Shown here in pieces: positions 5,746 to 9,783 of a stretch of 9,783 bases of DNA. The DNA comes from Oscillospiraceae bacterium (GTDB taxonomy: Bacteria > Bacillota > Clostridia > Oscillospirales > Acutalibacteraceae). The position numbers and the translations under genes are program-made. The stretch lies in NCBI GenBank assembly GCA_009783605.1, contig WRDE01000048.1, positions 1 through 9,783 of the forward strand. The letters run 5' to 3'. The notes under the pieces are model-generated. The model searched no databases. It worked only from the letters and a program-made list of their open reading frames with translations, and was not told the DNA's origin. How positions within the stretch are numbered: the stretch's first letter is position 1; each line of letters opens with the position of its first letter.

Positions 5746-6678
5746 CGCCGCCGCCCCAATTATCCCGGCGTCGTTTCCCAGCGCGGCGATACAGAGCCGG
5801 GTCTGTTTTTCGGCGTAGCGGGTATAGCGTTCGGCCTCGATCCACTTCATCAGCGGCCGGGTCAGCGTCTCCCCCTCGTTGCAGATGCCGCCGCCGATAC
5901 AGAGTATCTCCGGCTGGAATATGTTGATGATATTGATCAATCCGCAGGCGATGTAGTAGATATATTCCTCCACCACCTGGGTTCCGGCCGGATCGCCGGC
6001 CCGCATGGCGTCGAAGGCGGTCCGGCCGCTTATCCGCCGGCCGGACTCGGTCAGCTGCCACATCAGGCTGCCGGGATACTGCTCCATCTTCCGCCGGGTC
6101 TGGCTGATCAGCGCGGTGGCGGAGGCGTAGGCCTCCCAGCAGCCTTTGCGGCCGCAGGTGCATTCCTCGCCGCCCACCGTGACGACGGTATGCCCCAGCT
6201 CGGCGCCGCCGTAGTTGGAGCCGCTGTAGATCTTGCCGTCGATGATGATGCCGCCGCCGACACCGGTGCCGAGGGTGACGCAGACGGCGGCGGCGGCCCC
6301 TTTGGCGGCCCCGGCCACCGCTTCGCCGAGGGCGGCCACGTTGGCGTCGTTATCCACCGCCACCGGCTTGCCTAACAATTCCTCCAGCATCGCCTTCAGC
6401 GGCACATGGTCAAACCGCAGGTTGTTGGAATATTCCACCAACCCGTTCTCCTGATTGCAGGTGCCGGGGCACCCGACCCCGACCCCGGCAATCTGATCCC
6501 AATCCAGCCCCGCGGCAGCGGCGGCCTCCCGGGCCACCCGCGCCATGTCGGCGATAATAGCTTCCGCCGGACGGGGTAATGCGGTCTTACATTTGGCGCT
6601 GCCGATAATTTCAAATTTGTCGTTGACCACCCCGGCGGCGATATTCGTCCCGCCAAGGTCGATACCGATTCTATACAT
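5740..6678 (-). CDS. ROK-family sugar kinase, probable glucokinase
   Basis: This 312-residue cytoplasmic kinase probably phosphorylates glucose (or a related hexose) with ATP. The sequence shows the phosphate-binding DLGGTN at residues 7-12, the sugar/catalytic DNDAN at 109-113 (D111 the likely base), GTGVGGG at 137-143, the sugar contacts E160 and H163, and the ROK zinc site C173-x-C175-G-x-x-G-C180-W-E182. There is no N-terminal helix-turn-helix, so it is an enzyme rather than a ROK repressor. The ATG at 6678 has GAGGAG about 9 bases upstream. Glucokinase is favoured over fructokinase or ManNAc kinase because of the GlkA-like arrangement, but substrate is not certain. Next to hprK it fits a sugar-flux module. 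It lies 205 bases after hprK, beyond a strong hairpin. Confidence 0.92.
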   Translation of the reverse strand: MYRIGIDLGGTNIAAGVVNDKFEIIGSAKCKTALPRPAEAIIADMARVAREAAAAAGLDWDQIAGVGVGCPGTCNQENGLVEYSNNLRFDHVPLKAMLEELLGKPVAVDNDANVAALGEAVAGAAKGAAAAVCVTLGTGVGGGIIIDGKIYSGSNYGGAELGHTVVTVGGEECTCGRKGCWEAYASATALISQTRRKMEQYPGSLMWQLTESGRRISGRTAFDAMRAGDPAGTQVVEEYIYYIACGLINIINIFQPEILCIGGGICNEGETLTRPLMKWIEAERYTRYAEKQTRLCIAALGNDAGIIGAAAL

Positions 6679-6727
6679 ATTGGTCGTCTCCTCTATATTT
6701 ATTTTTCCCGTGTATATTGGGGCTCGT

Positions 6728-6770
6728 GCAGGATGTATTCAGAACGCTTCGCGTCCTGAATACATCCTGC
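6728..6770. repeat. Long stable hairpin between hprK and the ROK kinase gene
   Basis: GCAGGATGTATTCAG (6728-6742) and its exact inverse (6756-6770) flank ACGC-TTC-GCGT. In minus-sense RNA the single mismatch (6743/6755) becomes a G-U pair, giving an uninterrupted stem of about 20 bp closed by GCGAAGC, a known extra-stable loop. No U-run follows, so simple termination is unlikely. It could be a processing or mRNA-stability signal, or a small mobile repeat. Confidence 0.7.
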
Positions 6771-6798
6771 TTACTTCGCCTGTTCGCTGTTCGTAAAT

Positions 6799-6812
6799 AT
6801 ATCAATTGATAT
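6799..6812. repeat. 14-bp perfect palindrome in the hprK-ROK gap
   Basis: ATATCAATTGATAT is fully self-complementary. It may be a dimeric protein-binding site upstream of the ROK gene, or simply AT-rich intergenic sequence. The same gap also holds a short hairpin, TGCGCC-TCC-GGCGCA (6841-6855), just downstream of hprK. Confidence 0.35.
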
Positions 6813-6880
6813 GAAAGGCAATAAATCCCAAGATCTCCTATGCGCCTCCGGCGCAAGCTCTCAATGAACAATTCACATAA

Positions 6881-6897
6881 TTCTCAATTCTCAATTG
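6881..6897. repeat. TTCTCAA heptamer array over the hprK stop codon
   Basis: TTCTCAA (6881-6887), TTCTCAA (6888-6894) and TTG follow in tandem; on the coding strand they read AATTGAG. The TGA at 6886-6884 ends hprK, and the last residues, IEN, come from the repeat, much like the serpin ending VEN. Confidence 0.7.
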
Positions 6898-7816
6898 TGT
6901 GAAGCCCCAGCCCTTCCATCAGTTCCTGGGCCGCGTTGTAACCCATTTTCTTCTGGCGGTTATTCATCGCCGCCACTTCGATGATGATGGCCAGATTGCG
7001 CCCGGGTTTTACCGGGATGGTGGCTTTGGGGACCAAAATGCCGAGGATATCTATGTATTCGCTCTCCAATCCCATCCGGTCATAGACCTTTTCGTTGTCC
7101 CATGGCTCCATCTGGATCACCAGATCGATCTTTTCGGTCATCTTGACCGCGCCCATCCCGAAGATCCGCCGGGCGTTGACGATCCCGATCCCCCGCAGCT
7201 CGATGAAATGGCGGATATTCTCCGGCGCCGAACCCACCAATGTCTTGGCCGAGACCCGGCGGATCTCCACCGCGTCGTCGGCGATCAGCCGGTGGCCCCG
7301 TTTGACCAGCTCGATCGCCGTCTCGGATTTGCCGACGCCGCTGTCCCCCATCAGCAGGATACCCTCGCCGTATACCTCCACCAGCACCCCGTGCCGGGTG
7401 ATCCGCGGCGCCAGCTGGACCGACAGATAGGCGATCAGGGCGGCGAGGAATCCGGAGGTGATGTCCTTCGAGCGCAGCAGCGGCACCTGATACCGGATAC
7501 AGGCCTCCAGCAGCTCTGACGGCGCCGTCAGCTCCCGGGAGATGACTAACGCCGGCGGCCGGCGGGAGATGATCTCGTCCAACCGCTGTTCCCGCAGCTC
7601 ATGACCCAGGTCCTCGAGAAACCCGAACTCACTCTTGCCGAACACCTGGACGCGTTCGGAATCGAAATAATCGAAATATCCGGCGATAGCCAGCCCGGGC
7701 CGGTTGACGTCGCTGGAATAAATCAGAATCTCCGCCGGATCGGAGGGCATATACAGCGTCTCGAGGTTGGTCTCCTTGATAATGGCGGCAAGGGATACCG
7801 AAAAATTTTTGGTCAT
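6884..7816 (-). CDS. hprK: HPr kinase/phosphorylase
   Basis: HprK phosphorylates Ser46 of the PTS protein HPr (and the related Crh where present) when glycolytic intermediates are high, and reverses this with phosphate; P-Ser-HPr then works with CcpA in carbon catabolite control. The 310-residue product is of standard length: an N-terminal domain (about 1-130), H143 in RHGVLVEVYG, the P-loop GDSGVGKS at 157-164, LIADDAVEI at 177-185 and the family signature ELRGIGIVNARRIFGMGAV at 206-224. The ATG at 7816 has AAAGGA 8-9 bases upstream and is driven by a consensus promoter at 7849-7877. It is the first gene of the leftward cluster. Its last residues are repeat-encoded. Confidence 0.97.
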   Translation of the reverse strand: MTKNFSVSLAAIIKETNLETLYMPSDPAEILIYSSDVNRPGLAIAGYFDYFDSERVQVFGKSEFGFLEDLGHELREQRLDEIISRRPPALVISRELTAPSELLEACIRYQVPLLRSKDITSGFLAALIAYLSVQLAPRITRHGVLVEVYGEGILLMGDSGVGKSETAIELVKRGHRLIADDAVEIRRVSAKTLVGSAPENIRHFIELRGIGIVNARRIFGMGAVKMTEKIDLVIQMEPWDNEKVYDRMGLESEYIDILGILVPKATIPVKPGRNLAIIIEVAAMNNRQKKMGYNAAQELMEGLGLHTIEN

Positions 7817-7848
7817 AACCGGATTCCTTTCATATGTGGCATTGTATC

Positions 7849-7877
7849 ATTATAGCCGAAAAAAGCTACTTTGTCAA
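7849..7877 (-). promoter_or_regulatory. Consensus sigma-A promoter of hprK and probably the whole cluster
   Basis: On the minus strand TTGACA (7877-7872), a 17-base spacer and TATAAT (7854-7849) match the consensus perfectly. Transcription should start near 7842, leaving a leader of about 26 bases. The match predicts strong, housekeeping-type expression of hprK and downstream genes. Confidence 0.88.
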
Positions 7878-7923
7878 GGAGCGGGAGAACTTTTGTTCTT
7901 CATTTTTTTCACCATATCTCCTG

Positions 7924-7952
7924 TTGAATTTTCGGATTCGCCGTGGTATACT
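7924..7952 (+). promoter_or_regulatory. Predicted sigma-A promoter of the dgkA-family gene
   Basis: TTGAAT (7924-7929), a 17-base spacer and TATACT (7947-7952) lie about 40 bases before the ATG at 7993. It is divergent from the hprK promoter, with the two -35 boxes 46 bases apart. Confidence 0.7.
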
Positions 7953-7992
7953 GTTATTGGCTATCATAAAAAGAACAGGACGGTTGTTTTTT

Positions 7993-8400
7993 ATGGGCAG
8001 ACAGAAGAAAAAGAGAAAATGGTATCATCTGGGGTTCGTCTGGGCGGTGACCGGCATGTGGTCGGCTTTTAAGTCGGAAAAAAATATCAAAGCCACCCCC
8101 CTAGGTATCGGGTTGGTGGTCGGGCTGGCTATCTGGCTGAAAACCTCCGCCGTCGAAAACGCCATCCTCGCGCTGGCCTGCGGGCTGTCGGTGGCTTTTG
8201 AGATGATGAACACGGCGGTGGAAAAGGCGGTGGATCTGGCCTGTGAGGACATTCTGGAGCAGGAGCTGAAAAAAGACCCCATCCGCCGCAACGCCAAGCT
8301 GGCAAAGGATATCGCCGCCGGCTCCTCGGTCTTCTTCTTCACCAGCGCCTGCGTCGCCGCCCTGTTTATTTTCGGGCCGAAGATTTTGGAGAAGATTTAA
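7993..8400 (+). CDS. dgkA: Diacylglycerol kinase / undecaprenol kinase family membrane protein
   Basis: This is a 135-residue small integral membrane kinase of the DgkA family, whose Gram-positive members mainly phosphorylate undecaprenol to the wall-lipid carrier. The sequence shows the SAFKSEKN motif (24-31, metal-binding E29), hydrophobic segments at about 37-50, 56-70 and 111-128, and the signature FEMMNTAVEKAVDL (69-82) with catalytic E70, N73, E77 and D81, followed by AKLAKDIAAG (101-110). The basic N-terminus GRQKKKRK is cytoplasmic. The start is the ATG at 7993; the only nearby Shine-Dalgarno-like site (AGGA) is 12 bases away, so initiation may be modest. An upstream in-frame extension to 7834 is rejected because the promoter lies inside it. 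Undecaprenol rather than diacylglycerol as substrate is inferred from taxon. Confidence 0.92.
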   Translation: MGRQKKKRKWYHLGFVWAVTGMWSAFKSEKNIKATPLGIGLVVGLAIWLKTSAVENAILALACGLSVAFEMMNTAVEKAVDLACEDILEQELKKDPIRRNAKLAKDIAAGSSVFFFTSACVAALFIFGPKILEKI

Positions 8401-8415
8401 TACAACAAAACAAAA

Positions 8416-8451
8416 CCCCCGCCGCGGACTGTGCGGCGGGGGATATTTTTT
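8416..8451 (+). terminator. Rho-independent terminator, probably bidirectional
   Basis: CCCCCGCCGC (8416-8425) pairs perfectly with GCGGCGGGGG (8433-8442) around a 7-base loop, followed by ATA and TTTTTT (8446-8451). It lies 16 bases after the dgkA stop. On the minus strand the same stem is followed by TTTTGTTTTGTT, so it can also end the convergent dockerin-gene transcript. Confidence 0.93.
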
Positions 8452-8482
8452 CTGAGTTTATCGAAGTCGAGAGTTTTTGGTA

Positions 8483-9783
8483 TCAATCCAAAAGTTGTCT
8501 TTCACTGCCGTCAAGTTTCATGCAAAGCATTCTGGCTGCCCCAGTCATCCCAGGAACAAAAGCCCTATAATAAATCCAATCCCCAACAATATTGATAAGT
8601 AAGGCCGCGTCATCGCTTAATACTTGCTTGTCGCTCCCATCGGTGTTCACGCGGTATAATTTGCGCACCTGGCTCTCATCTGCAAAATAAATCCACTCTC
8701 CGACAACATTGATATAGATTAATCGGTTTTTGTCATCGTTGCTACTGAGTAATGGCCGCCTGTCACTCCCGTCAGTTCTCATGCGATATAACGTTGTTCT
8801 TCCACTCAGATAAGTCACATAATAAATCCAATAATCTCCGACCCCATCCTCGACGACATTGATACCAGTTACTCTTGCGCGATCTTCGTCGCTCAATTTC
8901 TCCTTGGCGCTGCCATCGGTTTTTATCCGGTATATTTCAAAAGTATAAAAATAATCATCATAATTATCTTCTTCGTAGTAGACCGCAGTGACCTTTGAAT
9001 AATAAATCCAATCGTCGACCACATTGAGATATGTTGCGTGGTCATCGCTTAACTTCTCTCCGGCGCTGCCGTCGGTTTTCATTCGGTAGATGCCTATACT
9101 CGTATATTCTCCAGCGAAATGCTGCTTTGAATAGTATATCCAGCCGCCGATGACACTCATATAAAATGCAAAATCCGTGCTTATTTTTTTCTTGCTGCTG
9201 CCGTCGGTCCTTACACGCCAGATACCGCCGCTACCCTCTCTATTTGTATCAAGATTATCAACACAATACACCCAATTGCCGACAACATTAATATACGTTG
9301 CCTGGATGTCGCTTAACAGTTTTTGCTTGCCGCTGCCGTCAAGTCTTTTACGGTATAATCCGCCTTCCCAATCCCCTTCCAAATTAAAATAATATATCCA
9401 ATCCCCCTGAATGGCGGCCAGCCCGCTGTTGGAGATGTTTCCCGCCGTATTGCCCCTTTCATTGCCGGACACCAGCTCTTCCTCCCGGGGGAATTCGCTT
9501 ATCTTATCCACCAAAAATTGCAGAATCAACCGGGCGCTGGTTATGCTCACCCCATTGCCGTCCACGTCGGCGGCGTCTAACTGCGCCTCATTCAGAATGA
9601 TCTTGCCAACCAGATGCTGCAGCACCATCCGGGCGTCGCCGATCTCCACTTTGCCGCTTCGGTCGACGTCCCCGAGGACGAATGGTATCTCATCCTCCGC
9701 CCGGACGAATGGGATCCCTACGAAACATCCGATACACATCGCCAGTATCAACCCGAGACATAACATTTTTTTTGCCTTTTTTA
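8483..9783 (-). CDS. Secreted dockerin-domain protein with seven-repeat DUF5050-like beta-propeller (5' end open)
   Basis: From the ATG at 9766 the product has 427 residues, but the frame stays open to the window edge and the preceding codons read KKAKK, the basic n-region expected before the hydrophobic core LGLILAMCIGCFVG. The true start is therefore probably outside the window. Cleavage after VRA (residue 23) is likely. Residues 31-92 form a type I dockerin-like pair of Ca-binding segments: the first loop is intact (D33, D35, S37, E41, D44), the second (DVDGNGVSITSA, 67-78) is one residue short with Ser in place of the last Asp. Residues about 105-427 hold seven repeats of about 45 residues with the pattern INVVG-x-W-I-Y-Y ... 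I-Y-R-x-x-T-D-G-S, likely blades of a propeller. Function is unknown: surface scaffolding or ligand binding is plausible. The propeller part is visibly AT-richer than neighbouring genes. Confidence 0.85.
   Translation of the reverse strand, partial: KKAKKMLCLGLILAMCIGCFVGIPFVRAEDEIPFVLGDVDRSGKVEIGDARMVLQHLVGKIILNEAQLDAADVDGNGVSITSARLILQFLVDKISEFPREEELVSGNERGNTAGNISNSGLAAIQGDWIYYFNLEGDWEGGLYRKRLDGSGKQKLLSDIQATYINVVGNWVYCVDNLDTNREGSGGIWRVRTDGSSKKKISTDFAFYMSVIGGWIYYSKQHFAGEYTSIGIYRMKTDGSAGEKLSDDHATYLNVVDDWIYYSKVTAVYYEEDNYDDYFYTFEIYRIKTDGSAKEKLSDEDRARVTGINVVEDGVGDYWIYYVTYLSGRTTLYRMRTDGSDRRPLLSSNDDKNRLIYINVVGEWIYFADESQVRKLYRVNTDGSDKQVLSDDAALLINIVGDWIYYRAFVPGMTGAARMLCMKLDGSERQLLD

Noticed and set aside
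5272..6375. Long plus-strand open frame (367 codons) opposite the serpin and ROK genes
   Set aside because: It is antisense to two clear protein families, spans their gap and shows low-complexity Gly/Ala/His-rich sequence, as expected of a GC-rich shadow frame.
6841..6855. TGCGCC-TCC-GGCGCA hairpin as an hprK terminator
   Set aside because: The stem is only 6 bp and no T-run follows on the minus strand.
6671..6871. Minus-strand frame of 66 codons in the hprK-ROK gap
   Set aside because: It runs through the hairpin and palindrome, overlaps the ROK start and has no convincing ribosome-binding site.

Overview
The window looks like chromosomal DNA of a moderately GC-rich Clostridia member, most likely an Oscillospiraceae/Ruminococcaceae relative. 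The evidence is the Firmicutes gene order hprK ... murB - rapZ - whiA, two TTG starts preceded by strong Shine-Dalgarno sites, sigma-A type promoters, a dockerin protein and a bacterial serpin. No species can be named from the sequence alone.

Layout. Seven genes run leftward on the minus strand from about 7816 to 674: hprK (HPr kinase/phosphorylase), a ROK glucokinase-type kinase, a lipoprotein serpin, murB, rapZ, an unknown two-TM membrane protein and whiA. After whiA, and behind its own promoter, a minus-strand gene enters the left edge of the window and encodes the N-terminus of an NRPS-type condensation domain. At 7817-7992 a divergent promoter region separates hprK (a consensus TTGACA-17-TATAAT promoter) from a plus-strand dgkA-family lipid kinase. 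dgkA ends at a strong hairpin terminator that can probably serve both strands. On its other side lies a convergent, AT-richer gene for a secreted dockerin plus beta-propeller protein that runs off the right edge.

How the genes fit together. hprK and the ROK sugar kinase concern sugar sensing and entry into glycolysis. murB makes UDP-MurNAc. RapZ homologues regulate amino-sugar metabolism in other bacteria, and WhiA links to cell division and envelope growth. The usual yvcK/glmR gene between rapZ and whiA is absent, and the unknown membrane protein occupies that slot. The serpin is a surface-anchored protease inhibitor inserted between the kinase and murB, with a predicted promoter of its own.

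The most unusual feature is a set of 7-bp tandem repeats. All seven genes of the hprK-whiA cluster end inside such an array, so the stop codon, and in several cases the last two to four residues, are written by the repeat. The motif differs between loci but always carries TAA, TAG or TGA on the coding strand. Because 7 is not a multiple of 3, tandem copies put stops in successive reading frames. At three gaps inverted copies can form intergenic hairpins. The two neighbouring genes outside the cluster (dgkA and the dockerin gene) lack such arrays at their stops. A separate, very stable hairpin of about 20 bp lies between hprK and the ROK gene.
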